From an uncultured Bacteroidales bacterium (GTDB lineage: Bacteria > Bacteroidota > Bacteroidia > Bacteroidales > P3): a stretch of 64,000 nucleotides of DNA. The notes below the pieces were generated by a model, which saw only the letters and a program-made list of their open reading frames with translations, searched no databases and had not been told where the DNA came from. How positions within the stretch are numbered: the first letter of the stretch is position 1; each line of letters starts with the position of its first letter. The translations under genes were made by a program, and so were the position numbers. Shown here piece after piece: positions 33,166-41,660 of this stretch. The DNA lies in NCBI GenBank assembly GCA_937886715.1, contig CAKZZD010000017.1, positions 62,001 to 126,000 on the forward strand, read 5' to 3'.

Positions 33166-35100
33166 TTAATGCATCACGGCGGAAATCTCGTCATCAATCA
33201 CCTTGGCAAAGGCCTCGGGCGTCATCGTGCCGAGGTCGCCGGCGCCTTGTCTTCGCACGCTGATGGTGCCGTCGGCCACCTCTTTCTCGCCCAGGATGAG
33301 CATGAAGGGCACCTTGGCCAATTCGGCGTCGCGGATCTTGCGGCCGATCTTCTCGCTTCTCTCGTCGATGGTGCCGCGCAGGTTGAGCTCTTCCAGGCGG
33401 GCTTTCATCTGGCTGGCCTGATCGATGTATTTCTCGCTGACGGGCAGGATGATGAACTGGTCGGGCGTGAGCCACAGCGGGAATTTGCCGCCGGTGTGCT
33501 CGATCAGCACGGCGCAGAAGCGCTCCATCGAGCCGAAGGGGGCACGGTGGATCATCACAGGGCGGTGTTTCTGGCCGTCGCTGCCGGTGTATTCCAGACC
33601 GAAGCGCTCGGGCAGGTTGTAGTCGACCTGGATGGTGCCCAGCTGCCAACGGCGTCCGATGGCATCTTTCACCATGAAGTCGAGCTTCGGTCCGTAGAAT
33701 GCCGCTTCGCCGTATTCCACTTTTGCTGTCAGGCCTTTCTCCTGGCAGGCTTCGACGATGGCCTGCTCGGCTTTCGCCCAGTTCTCGTCGCTGCCGACGT
33801 ATTTGGTTGTGTTGTTGGGGTCACGGAGTGAGATCTGTGCCTCGAAGTTGTCGAAGCTGAGAGCCTTGAAGATGATTTCGATGATCTCCATCACCTTGAT
33901 GAACTCGTCCTTCACCTGGTCGGGGCGGCAGAAGATGTGGGCGTCGTCCTGAGTAAAGGAACGCACGCGCGTGAGGCCGTGGAGCTCGCCGCTCTGCTCG
34001 TAGCGGTACACTGTGCCGAACTCGGCGATGCGCAACGGCAGTTCCTTGTAGGATATCGGCTCGTTTTTGTAGATCATGCAGTGGTGGGGGCAGTTCATCG
34101 GCTTGAGCAGGTATTCCTCGCCCTCTTCGGGGGTGGTGATCGGGCGGAACGAATCTTCGCCGTAGTGGTCCCAGTGGCCGCTGGTCACATAGAGTTGCTT
34201 GCCGCCGATGTGGGGCGTCATCACCTGCTTGTAGCCGTAGCGCTTCTGGATTTTGCTGAGGAAGTCCTGCAGACGCAGACGCAGGTCGGTGCCTTTCGGC
34301 AGCCAGATCGGGAGGCCCTTGCCCACCATGTCGTTGAACATGAACAGGCTCATTTCCTTGCCGATCTTGCGGTGGTCGCGTTTCTTGGCCTCTTCGAGCA
34401 TGGCGAGGTATTCGTCGAGCTCTTTTTTCTTGGGGAAGCTGATGGCATAGACGCGCGTCAGCTGCGGGCGGTGCTCGTCGCCGCGCCAGTAGGCACCGGC
34501 CAGACTGATGAGTTTCACAGCCTTGATGGGGCTGAAGTCCACCAGGTGGGGGCCGCGGCAGAGGTCGGTGAACGAGCCGCTTTCATAGAACGAGATAGTG
34601 CCGTCCTCGAGGTCGTTGATCAGCTCCACTTTGTAGTTCTCGCCACGGCCTTCAAACTCTTTCAGGGCCTCGGCCTTGCTCACCTCGCGGCGGCGGATGG
34701 GCGTCTTGGCGCTGACCAGCTCCTGCATCTTCTTCTCGATCTTGGCGAAATCGTCGCTCGACACCTGATAGGTGCCGAAGTCGATGTCGTAGTAGAAGCC
34801 GTTCTCGATCGAGGGGCCGATGCCGAACTTGATGCCGGGGTAGAGCTCCTGCAGGGCGGTGGCCAGCAGGTGGGCGGAGGTGTGCCAGAATGTCGACTTG
34901 CCCTCCTCATCGTTCCAGGTGAGCAGCTGCACGGTGGCGTCCTCGTTGATAGGACGGTAAAGTTCCATCACTTTGTCGTTCACTTTGGCGGCAAGCACAT
35001 TGCGCGCCAACCCTTCGCTGATGCTTTTTGCTACATCAAGAGGGGTGACACCAGCTTCAAACTGGTGTACGGAACCGTCTGGTAATGTTATATTTATCAT
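33166..35100 (-). CDS. thrS: Threonyl-tRNA synthetase
   Basis: 644 residues from ATG 35098-35100, which gives the TGS domain opening MINITLPDGSVHQFE; extra upstream codons lie beyond the -7 promoter box. After the TGS domain come the editing domain with HTSAHLLATAL (HxxxH), the class II core with MNCPHHCMIYKNEP (zinc Cys) and motif 2 RVRSFTQDDAHIFC, and the anticodon-binding C-domain. It charges tRNA-Thr and edits mischarged Ser. It is first in the operon with infC, rpmI, rplT and rplS. Confidence 0.98.
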   Translation of the reverse strand: MINITLPDGSVHQFEAGVTPLDVAKSISEGLARNVLAAKVNDKVMELYRPINEDATVQLLTWNDEEGKSTFWHTSAHLLATALQELYPGIKFGIGPSIENGFYYDIDFGTYQVSSDDFAKIEKKMQELVSAKTPIRRREVSKAEALKEFEGRGENYKVELINDLEDGTISFYESGSFTDLCRGPHLVDFSPIKAVKLISLAGAYWRGDEHRPQLTRVYAISFPKKKELDEYLAMLEEAKKRDHRKIGKEMSLFMFNDMVGKGLPIWLPKGTDLRLRLQDFLSKIQKRYGYKQVMTPHIGGKQLYVTSGHWDHYGEDSFRPITTPEEGEEYLLKPMNCPHHCMIYKNEPISYKELPLRIAEFGTVYRYEQSGELHGLTRVRSFTQDDAHIFCRPDQVKDEFIKVMEIIEIIFKALSFDNFEAQISLRDPNNTTKYVGSDENWAKAEQAIVEACQEKGLTAKVEYGEAAFYGPKLDFMVKDAIGRRWQLGTIQVDYNLPERFGLEYTGSDGQKHRPVMIHRAPFGSMERFCAVLIEHTGGKFPLWLTPDQFIILPVSEKYIDQASQMKARLEELNLRGTIDERSEKIGRKIRDAELAKVPFMLILGEKEVADGTISVRRQGAGDLGTMTPEAFAKVIDDEISAVMH

Positions 35101-35137
35101 TGTTCTATGTGTCTTCTGTGTACAATATTTCAAACTG

Positions 35138-35145
35138 CAAAATTA
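35138..35145 (-). promoter_or_regulatory. Bacteroidetes -7 box for the thrS operon
   Basis: TAATTTTG on the minus strand, 37 bp upstream of the ATG. The -33 position has no clear TTTG. Confidence 0.5.
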
Positions 35146-35261
35146 CACATTTTTCCGGATATGTGTGTTCTTTTGTAAAAAATATTTTGTTTTGTGGGTT
35201 CTGTCCGCTGCTTTTTCGGGGTCCCGATGGCCTTTTTCCCCCGTCGCCTCCTTTGGCCGAT

Positions 35262-35332
35262 TGATGGATGTTTGTTGTCCGACTGTTGTCCGAAAAAAGT
35301 TCGGACAACAGTCGTGCAACAGAGGTGCATGG
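35262..35332. repeat. 11-bp-phased palindromic element C
   Basis: Arms GACTGTTGTCCGAA (35281-35294) and its perfect complement (35300-35313) enclose a 5-nt loop. In the same register, outer 11-mers ATGTTTGTTGT (35268-35278) on the left and GCAACAGAGGT (35314-35324) on the right continue the pairing with a few mismatches, to a total of about 27 bp per arm. The inner 11-mer ACAACAGTCGT (35304-35314, counting the shared T) is identical to one in element B. It lies in the 289-bp gap between thrS and the zinc peptidase; no T run follows the outer stem, so it is not a typical terminator. Confidence 0.75.
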
Positions 35333-35389
35333 AGCGGTCGCGGTGGCGGGTGGGCCTGAAGGGGCTTCGGGACGCGGCCGGCAGCCGTG

Positions 35390-36127
35390 TCAGCGGCGGC
35401 TGTTGTTCATGTATATCATCACGTAGTAGAGCAGGGTGGCCAATGAGGTGAGCGCGGCCATGATGTAGGTGTAGGCTGCCGAGCGCAGGGCGCTGACGGC
35501 ATACCGGTGGGTGTCGGGCGTGGTGATGTCTTTGGCCTGGATCCAGTTCAGTGCGCGGCGCGAGGCATCGATTTCTACGGGCAGCGTCACCAGCGAGAAC
35601 AGGGTGGAGAGGCCGAAGATGACGATGCCGGCCAGCAGCAGTTGGGGAAATACCTTCACCAGCAGCAGGCCTGCCAGCAGCACCCACGAGACCCATTTGT
35701 TGGAGAAGTTCACCACGGGCACCAGCTTCGATCGCAGCGTGAGCCAATGGTAGGCGGTGGCGTGCTGCACCGCATGGCCGCATTCGTGTGCCGCCACTGC
35801 CGCTGCCGCCACGCTGGTGCCGTTGTAGACGTCGGGGCTCAGGTTGAGTGTCTTGTCGGTGGGGTTGTAGTGGTCGGTCAGCGTGCCCTGTACCATTCTG
35901 ACGGTCACGCCCACCACATCGTTGTCGCGCAGCATCCGCTCGGCCACTTCGCGGCCGGTCATCGACTGGTTCATGCGGATCTCGGAGTATTTTTTGAACT
36001 TGCGCTGCACCTGTTTGCTGACGACGGCCGACAGGATGGCCAGCACGATGAACACCACCCACATCAGGGCTGATCCGTTGCCCTGTGCCGTGGTGGCTTG
36101 TAGCATGGGTATAATGTTGTGTATCAT
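35390..36127 (-). CDS. Membrane zinc metallopeptidase (Zn_peptidase_2, YugP-like)
   Basis: 245 residues with transmembrane segments at about 20-38, 145-162, 165-185 and 215-238. The zinc site HECGH is at 114-118, followed by AVQHATAYHWLTLRS; NPTDKTLNLSPDVYNGTSVAAAAVAAHE is the typical lead-in. Family members are membrane-embedded neutral proteases of unknown substrate. It precedes ugd-like gene's stop side by 15 bp, on the same strand and probably in the same unit. Confidence 0.88.
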   Translation of the reverse strand: MIHNIIPMLQATTAQGNGSALMWVVFIVLAILSAVVSKQVQRKFKKYSEIRMNQSMTGREVAERMLRDNDVVGVTVRMVQGTLTDHYNPTDKTLNLSPDVYNGTSVAAAAVAAHECGHAVQHATAYHWLTLRSKLVPVVNFSNKWVSWVLLAGLLLVKVFPQLLLAGIVIFGLSTLFSLVTLPVEIDASRRALNWIQAKDITTPDTHRYAVSALRSAAYTYIMAALTSLATLLYYVMIYMNNSRR

Positions 36128-36142
36128 ATTTGTATGAATGGT

Positions 36143-37387
36143 TTAGTCGCGTTTGAATAAGTCGCGGGTGTAGACCTTTTCGGCCACGTCGTCCAGGCAG
36201 TCGTCGTAGCGGTTGGCGAGGATGGCCTGGCTCTCTTTCTTGAAGCGGTCGAGGTTGTTCACCACGAGGCTGCCGAAGAAGGTGGTGCCGTCGTCGAGCG
36301 TGGGCTCATAGATGATCACCTTGGCGCCTTTGGCCTTGATGCGTTTCATCACGCCCTGGATGCTGCTTTGGCGGAAGTTGTCGCTGCCGCTCTTCATGGT
36401 CAGGCGGTAGACGCCGATGATGCATTCGTGCTCCTTCTGCTGTGCCCAGTCGTTGTTGTCGCCGTAGTACGTGTAGTATCCGGCCTTGTTGAGCACCTGG
36501 TTGGCGATGAAGTCTTTGCGGGTGCGGTTGCTTTCCACGATGGCGCGGATGAGCTCTTCGGGCACATCGGCATAGTTGGCCAGCAGCTGCTTGGTGTCTT
36601 TGGGCAGGCAGTAGCCGCCGTAGCCGAACGACGGGTTGTTGTAGTGGGTGCCGATGCGGGGGTCGAGGCACACGCCGTTGATGATCTGGCGGGTGTCGAG
36701 GCCCTTCATTTCGGCGTAGGTGTCGAGCTCGTTGAAGTAGCTGACGCGGAGGGCCAGGTATGTGTTGGCGAACAGTTTCACGGCCTCGGCCTCGGTGCTG
36801 CCCATGAAGAGGATGGGGGTGTCCTGCCGGATGGCGCCTTCCTTCACCAGTTCGGCAAAGCGGTGGGCGCGTTCCTCGAGGCGGCTGTCGCCCTGGTGGT
36901 AGCCCACGATGATGCGGCTAGGGTAGAGGTTGTCGTAGAGGGCTTTGCTTTCGCGGAGAAACTCGGGGGCAAAGATGATGTTCTGGCTGCCGGTTTTCTG
37001 GCGTATGGCTTCGGTGTAGCCAACGGGGATGGTGCTTTTGATCACCATGGTGCCGGTGGGGTTCACCTCCATCACCTTGCTGATGACATCCTCGACGGCC
37101 GAGGTGTCGAAAAAGTTGCGCGTCGAGTCGTAGTTGGTGGGTGCGGCGATGACGATGAATTCGGCATCGGCATAGCCTGTGCGCCAATCCAGTGTGGCTT
37201 TCAAGCTCAGCGGCTTTTCGGCCAGGTATTGTTCGATGTAGTCGTCCTGGATGGGCGAAAGGCGGTTGTTGACCATGTCGACGCGCTCGGGCACGATGTC
37301 GACGGCCGTCACGTCGTTGTGTTGTGCCAGCAGCACGGATAGCGAGAGCCCCACATATCCGGTGCCTGCCACTGCTATTTTGCTCAT
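36143..37387 (-). CDS. ugd: UDP-glucose 6-dehydrogenase (nucleotide-sugar dehydrogenase)
   Basis: 414 residues. The NAD-binding N-terminus is IAVAGTGYVGLSLSVLLA; the central helix has SPIQDDYIEQYL; the catalytic Cys is in SFGYGGYCLPKDTKQLL (near residue 255); and the C-domain has GVYRLTMKSGSDNFRQSSIQG, the UDP-glucose dehydrogenase type. It oxidises UDP-glucose twice to UDP-glucuronate for capsule or exopolysaccharide. The sugar could be another UDP-hexose, but the SSIQG region favours UDP-glucose. No glycosyltransferase cluster is beside it. Confidence 0.92.
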   Translation of the reverse strand: MSKIAVAGTGYVGLSLSVLLAQHNDVTAVDIVPERVDMVNNRLSPIQDDYIEQYLAEKPLSLKATLDWRTGYADAEFIVIAAPTNYDSTRNFFDTSAVEDVISKVMEVNPTGTMVIKSTIPVGYTEAIRQKTGSQNIIFAPEFLRESKALYDNLYPSRIIVGYHQGDSRLEERAHRFAELVKEGAIRQDTPILFMGSTEAEAVKLFANTYLALRVSYFNELDTYAEMKGLDTRQIINGVCLDPRIGTHYNNPSFGYGGYCLPKDTKQLLANYADVPEELIRAIVESNRTRKDFIANQVLNKAGYYTYYGDNNDWAQQKEHECIIGVYRLTMKSGSDNFRQSSIQGVMKRIKAKGAKVIIYEPTLDDGTTFFGSLVVNNLDRFKKESQAILANRYDDCLDDVAEKVYTRDLFKRD

Positions 37388-37467
37388 TGTCTTCTGGTTT
37401 TCGAAATGATTGTTTTTTGCGGTAACGCACTACGGCGCGTAATTATTGTGTGCGCCTTGGCGTTGCC

Positions 37468-38109
37468 TCAGAGCAAGGCCACGATGGCTGCCTCGATGTC
37501 GGCTGCCTTGGCTGTGGGCTCGAAGCGGGCCACCACGTTGCCCTCGCGGTCGATGAGGAACTTGGTGAAGTTCCACTTGATGTCGGCGCTCTGGTCGTAG
37601 AGGCTGTCTTCGGCGCGGAACATCTGGTCGAGGTAGGCGCCGATGCGGTCGGTGGTGTCGAAGCCGCCGAAAGGAGCCTTCGACTTGAGCCACACGAAGA
37701 GGGCGTCGGCGCTGTCGCCGTTCACGTTGATTTTGGCCATCTGGGGGAAGGTGATGTTGTAGTTGCCGGTGCAGAAGGAGTGGATTTCTTCATTGCTGCC
37801 CGGGGCTTGTGCGCCAAACTGGTTGCAGGGGAAGTCGAGAATATCGAATCCCTTGGCATGATAGCGGTCGTACAGCTGCTGAAGCTCGGTGTATTGGGGA
37901 GTGAATCCGCATTGGGTGGCGGTGTTCACCACCAGCAGCACCTTGCCCTGGTAGTCGCTGAGGTTCACGTTGCTGTCGACGCAGTCGACGACGCTGAACT
38001 GGTAGATATTGTCGCTGTTGGCAAGCTCGACGGGAGCTTCTGTCTTCTGCTTGCAGGCGCCGAAGAGGATCAGCGCGGTGGCAAGCGCCATGATTTTGAT
38101 GTGTTTCAT
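37468..38109 (-). CDS. Glutathione peroxidase-family lipoprotein, first copy
   Basis: 213 residues with a lipobox (ALILFGAC, Cys about 19), so it is probably anchored in the envelope. Thioredoxin-fold motifs: VVNTATQCGFTPQY (peroxidatic Cys), LDFPCNQFGAQAPG (resolving-site Cys) and WNFTKFLIDREG. It is a Cys, not selenocysteine, enzyme, which in bacteria generally uses thioredoxin to reduce peroxides. It differs from the second copy by about 24 extra residues before WNFTKF (GGFDTTDRIGAYLDQMFRAE region). A 64-bp stretch (37514-37577) is identical to the second copy. Confidence 0.9.
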   Translation of the reverse strand: MKHIKIMALATALILFGACKQKTEAPVELANSDNIYQFSVVDCVDSNVNLSDYQGKVLLVVNTATQCGFTPQYTELQQLYDRYHAKGFDILDFPCNQFGAQAPGSNEEIHSFCTGNYNITFPQMAKINVNGDSADALFVWLKSKAPFGGFDTTDRIGAYLDQMFRAEDSLYDQSADIKWNFTKFLIDREGNVVARFEPTAKAADIEAAIVALL

Positions 38110-38162
38110 TCGATGGTATGTTTGTTGTTGAATATCGATGTTGACGTTCAGCCGCAGTCAGG

Positions 38163-38732
38163 CTACAGTTGAGCTTTGATTTGGTTCTCCATGGCGGTCA
38201 TGTTGGCGTTGGGCTCGAAGCGGGCCACCACGTTGCCCTCGCGGTCGATGAGGAACTTGGTGAAGTTCCACTGGATGTTGCCGGGCTTTTTCTCCTTGAG
38301 CCACACATACAGCGGCGAGGCGTTCGGGCCGTTCACGTTGATTTTGGCGAACTGCGGGAAACTGATGTCATAATTGGCGGTGCAGAAGTCGTGGATGTCG
38401 TCATAGCTGCCGGGAGCTTGTCCGCCGAACTGGTTGCATGGGAAGTCGAGGATGACGAAGCCCTGCTCGCGGTAGGCCTGGTAGATGCGCTCCAGGTCGG
38501 TATATTGCGGCGTGTAGCCGCATTGCGTGGCGGTGTTCACCACCAGCAGTACCTGCCCTTCGTATGTCGACAGCGACACGCTGTCGCCCTGGCCGTCGAG
38601 CACCTTGAACTGATAGATGTTGTCATCCACGGGTTCGGGCACTGGTTGCGGCTCGGGGTCAGGTTTGCCGCAGGCTCCGAAAAGCAAGATTGCCCCGAGG
38701 ATGTATGCAATAAATCTTGCGTTTTTTATCAT
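38163..38732 (-). CDS. Glutathione peroxidase-family lipoprotein, second copy
   Basis: 189 residues from ATG 38730-38732; a promoter box at 38756-38763 rules out the longer frame. The signal ends at LLFGAC, a lipobox, then a Pro/Glu-rich linker (DPEPQPVPEPVDD). Peroxidatic Cys is in NTATQCGYTPQY, second Cys in LDFPCNQFGGQAPG, and the Trp-Asn pair is in WNFTKFLIDREG. It is a tandem paralogue of the downstream gene (53-bp spacing) without its insertion. The pair probably protects an anaerobe's envelope from lipid or hydrogen peroxides. Confidence 0.9.
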   Translation of the reverse strand: MIKNARFIAYILGAILLFGACGKPDPEPQPVPEPVDDNIYQFKVLDGQGDSVSLSTYEGQVLLVVNTATQCGYTPQYTDLERIYQAYREQGFVILDFPCNQFGGQAPGSYDDIHDFCTANYDISFPQFAKINVNGPNASPLYVWLKEKKPGNIQWNFTKFLIDREGNVVARFEPNANMTAMENQIKAQL

Positions 38733-38755
38733 CTTGTTTTTGTCGGTTTTGGCTG

Positions 38756-38763
38756 CAAAAGTA
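38756..38763 (-). promoter_or_regulatory. -7 box for the glutathione peroxidase pair
   Basis: TACTTTTG on the minus strand, about 24 bp before the second-copy start. It is back to back with the + promoter at 38796-38803, so the two promoters share about 40 bp. Confidence 0.55.
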
Positions 38764-38795
38764 CTACTTTTTTCCAATATGTCAGAAATTATTTG

Positions 38796-38803
38796 TACCT
38801 TTG
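38796..38803 (+). promoter_or_regulatory. -7 box for the aminopeptidase C gene
   Basis: TACCTTTG matches TAnnTTTG; the -33 region is T-rich (TTTTTT near 38768-38773). Transcription would start near 38810, leaving a leader of about 135 nt. Confidence 0.6.
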
Positions 38804-38809
38804 CAATTC

Positions 38810-38945
38810 AAAACGGTGAGTCCAGAAGGACACAAGCCTCCGTTCGCATTGAGAGTCAAAGCCTCTTGCATGAGGATGCACCAAGAACGGATGAGGGGGC
38901 AAAGCCAAGTGGACATGCAATAAACAAAAACACAATAATATAGAC
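38810..38945 (+). other. Long structured 5' leader of the aminopeptidase C gene
   Basis: Potential pairs: GTCC/GGAC (38819-38822 with 38827-38830, 4-nt loop), CCGTTC/GAACGG enclosing about 40 nt (38841-38901), and inside it CCTC/GAGG around TTGCAT. A short in-frame GTG reading frame ends at TAA 38921-38923. I recognise no known riboswitch core. Confidence 0.35.
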
Positions 38946-40373
38946 ATGAAAGAAAAGTACATCGCATTAGCCCTTGCCGCCATGCTTGTTTCGGGTGGCG
39001 CAATGGCTCAGAAGAAGAAAACGGCCGAGCCGCAATACAACGGCGGTATCACCACCGAGATGATGCAGCAGATGAAACAGGGCTTCGGCGGCACAGCCTC
39101 CGACAAGGCCCTGCGCAACATCCTGGTTAACAACAGTCCCGCCAAGCTGGCCATGAACTACGAGAACGCCACCAAGTTCGACTCGCACTTCTCGAACCGA
39201 GTCATCAGCAAGGCCGTCACCGACCAGAAGTCGAGCGGCCGCTGCTGGATGTTCACCGGCATGAACGTGCTTCGCAACCAGGCTATCCGCAAGCATGGAT
39301 TGCCAGCCGACTTCCAGTTCTCGCAGGCCTACCTCTTCTTCTACGACCAGCTGGAGAAGAGCAACCTCTTCCTGCAGGCCATGATCGACACCTACAAGAA
39401 GCCTATCGACGACCAGGAGGTGCGGTGGCTCTTCAAGAATCCCATTGGCGACGGTGGCCAGTTCACCGGCGTGGTCAACCTGATCGACAAGTACGGCCTG
39501 GTGCCTGCCGACGTGATGCCCGAGACCTACAACACCAACAACACCTCGAGCATTAGCAACCTCATCGCCCTCAAACTCCGCGAGGATGGCCTCCAGCTGC
39601 GCGAAATGGCCGCACAAAAAGGCATGACCCCGCAAAAGTTGCAGCAGACGAAGACCGAGATGCTCGCAACCATCTACCGCATGCTGGCCCTCACCATGGG
39701 CGAGCCGCCCGCCAAGTTCACCTGGCAGCAGAAGGATGCCAAGGGCGAGATTGTCGAGACCAAGGAGTACACCCCCAAAGAGTTCTACGAGAAATTTGCC
39801 AAAACCGACTTCTCCAAATACTACATGGTGATGAACGATCCCACGCGCGAATACTATAAGGTGTACGAGATTCAGTATGACCGCCATGTCTATGACGGTC
39901 AGAACTGGCGCTACCTCAATCTGCCGATGGAGGACATCTCCCCTATGTGCATCGCCAGCATCAAGGACAGCACGATGATGTATTTCAGCTGCGACGTGGG
40001 CAAGTTCCTCAACCGCGACAACGGTCTGATGGACATGAACAACTACGACTACGAGAGCCTCATGGGCACCACCTTCGGCATGGACAAGAAGCAGCGCGTG
40101 GCTACTTTTGCCAGCGGCTCGAGCCATGCCATGACCCTATGCGCTGTCGACCTCGACAAGGACGGCAACCCAGTGAAGTGGATGGTGGAGAACAGCTGGG
40201 GCCCCAACTATGGTTGGCAGGGCAACCTGATTATGACCAACGACTGGTTCAACGAGTATATGTTCCGTGTGGTTCTCGAAGAGAAATACATTCCCGCCAA
40301 CATCCGTGCTATGATGAATCAACAACCCATCATGCTCCCGGCATGGGATCCGATGTTCGCACCAGAAGAGTAG
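38946..40373 (+). CDS. C1 peptidase, aminopeptidase C/bleomycin hydrolase type, exported
   Basis: 475 residues with a signal peptide (1-22, ending GGAMAQ). The papain-type catalytic Cys is Cys 100 in QKSSGRCWMFTG, the family form of aminopeptidase C/bleomycin hydrolase; the His is in SSHAMTLCAVD (about 395) and the Asn in VENSWGPNYG (about 418). Length fits the hexameric cage-forming group. The exported location is typical of Bacteroidales versions, where it would trim peptides in the periplasm. It has its own promoter, long leader and terminator. A second C1 peptidase of the same general type is at 62270-63499. Confidence 0.93.
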   Translation: MKEKYIALALAAMLVSGGAMAQKKKTAEPQYNGGITTEMMQQMKQGFGGTASDKALRNILVNNSPAKLAMNYENATKFDSHFSNRVISKAVTDQKSSGRCWMFTGMNVLRNQAIRKHGLPADFQFSQAYLFFYDQLEKSNLFLQAMIDTYKKPIDDQEVRWLFKNPIGDGGQFTGVVNLIDKYGLVPADVMPETYNTNNTSSISNLIALKLREDGLQLREMAAQKGMTPQKLQQTKTEMLATIYRMLALTMGEPPAKFTWQQKDAKGEIVETKEYTPKEFYEKFAKTDFSKYYMVMNDPTREYYKVYEIQYDRHVYDGQNWRYLNLPMEDISPMCIASIKDSTMMYFSCDVGKFLNRDNGLMDMNNYDYESLMGTTFGMDKKQRVATFASGSSHAMTLCAVDLDKDGNPVKWMVENSWGPNYGWQGNLIMTNDWFNEYMFRVVLEEKYIPANIRAMMNQQPIMLPAWDPMFAPEE

Positions 40374-40424
40374 TGGATGACACTCTGTCATCCGTTTTTT
40401 AGCGGATTTTGTGTCATTGCCATC

Positions 40425-40474
40425 AAGAGATGCGGCCCCGGAGCAGATGCTTCGGGGCCGCATCTCTTTTTTGC
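40425..40474 (+). terminator. Intrinsic terminator of the aminopeptidase C gene
   Basis: Perfect arms GATGCGGCCCCG and CGGGGCCGCATC around a 12-nt loop, followed by T6. It lies about 50 bp after the stop. Confidence 0.92.
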
Positions 40475-40654
40475 CGTGCCCCACGCTGCGCCCTATGTGC
40501 TGCAGCGGTATCGAAAGACAATTTGCGTAAAACAGATGATGGGGCTGGATGCGAGTGGTATGTTCAAACTGGCTGGCGAGACGGCGGGACAGGATCCGAC
40601 ATTCTTGAATCACAATTCATTCTGACGGCATATTCGGCGACGCTGAAAATAAAT
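40475..40654. other. Intergenic stretch with no recognised feature
   Basis: Part of the 432-bp gap between the aminopeptidase C gene and the redox island. Between the terminator and the promoter at 40655-40686 I see no start codon with a conserved frame, no repeat unit and no RNA fold. Confidence 0.4.
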
Positions 40655-40686
40655 CTTGCACAGACGCAAAATGTTTGCTATCTTTG
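40655..40686 (+). promoter_or_regulatory. Bacteroidetes promoter of the redox island
   Basis: CTTG (40655-40658), a 20-nt spacer, then TATCTTTG (40679-40686). The first start codon is 119 nt further on, so the leader is long; TACTGGA (40697-40703) can pair with TCCAGTA (40722-40728). Confidence 0.65.
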
Positions 40687-40805
40687 CAGTATCGTTACTG
40701 GAATCCGCGTCGGCCGCCAATCCAGTAGTGAACGCATCCGATGGCGGACATACATTTGTCGTTGAACCTTAAAAAAACGGTCAGACCAAAACCAAAGATA
40801 AAGCG

Positions 40806-41660
40806 ATGACGTATAGCATACCCAGTAAAGTTCTTAACAACGGCATCTCCATGCCGATGGTCGGACTCGGAGTCTACGACATCCCCAGTCGCGACACGCA
40901 GTGTGTGGTGGAGGAAGCCATTGAGGAAGGCTATCGTAGCATCGACACGGCCGCTATGTATCGCAATGAGGAGGGTGTGGGAGCTGCGGTGCGTGCCACG
41001 GGCATCCCCCGCGAGGACGTTTTCATCACCACCAAGATATGCGATCCGTGCTTTTCGGAGAAGGAGACGATGCGCGCCGTGGAGAAGTCGATTCACAGGC
41101 TCGGTATCGAATACGTGGATCTGATGCTGCTGCACTGGCCAGTGGGTGACCCCACTGTCATGTGGCGCACGCTGGAGGGCCTCAACATGCAGGGGCTCTT
41201 CCGTGCCATCGGTGTGTCGAACTTCTACCCAAACACCTTCCCGCTGATAGCTGACAACGCAAAAGTGATGCCCGTGGTCAACCAGTGCGAATGCAGCGTG
41301 CTGTATCAGCAGCGGAAGCTGGTGGAGTACCTCAAGCCCTGCAACGTGGCTCTCGAAGCCTGGAGCCCTTTGGCAGAAGGCAAGCACGGGGTAGCCACCA
41401 ACCCAGTCCTTGCCAAGATAGGAGCGCGTTACGGCAAGACTGCCGCCCAGGTGGCGCTGCGGTTCCTTGTCCAGAACGGCATCATCATCATTCCCAAGAC
41501 CACGCACCGCGAGCGCATGAGGGAGAATATCGCCCTTTTCGACTTTGAGCTCAGCGATTCCGATATGGCGGAGATACGCTCCCTCGACACAGGCCACCGT
41601 GCATCGGTATGGCCGCCGGATGCGCTGTCGTATGACCCGAAAAAAGATAACGAATTATGA
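40806..41660 (+). CDS. Aldo/keto reductase
   Basis: 284 residues, TIM barrel. The catalytic tetrad is readable: Asp in SIDTAAMY (with Tyr in MYRNEE), Lys in FITTKIC and His in LMLLHWP. The NADPH-binding C-terminal part has IIIPKTTHRERMREN, the family's KxxxxxR motif. It reduces aldehydes or ketones with NADPH; 2,5-diketo-gluconate reductase-like members are closest by pattern. It is the first gene of the island and overlaps the next by ATGA. Confidence 0.95.
   Translation: MTYSIPSKVLNNGISMPMVGLGVYDIPSRDTQCVVEEAIEEGYRSIDTAAMYRNEEGVGAAVRATGIPREDVFITTKICDPCFSEKETMRAVEKSIHRLGIEYVDLMLLHWPVGDPTVMWRTLEGLNMQGLFRAIGVSNFYPNTFPLIADNAKVMPVVNQCECSVLYQQRKLVEYLKPCNVALEAWSPLAEGKHGVATNPVLAKIGARYGKTAAQVALRFLVQNGIIIIPKTTHRERMRENIALFDFELSDSDMAEIRSLDTGHRASVWPPDALSYDPKKDNEL

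Noticed and set aside
38810..38945. Known riboswitch (SAM, TPP, cobalamin, THF, preQ1) in the aminopeptidase leader
   Set aside because: None of the core motifs I can recall for those classes is present.
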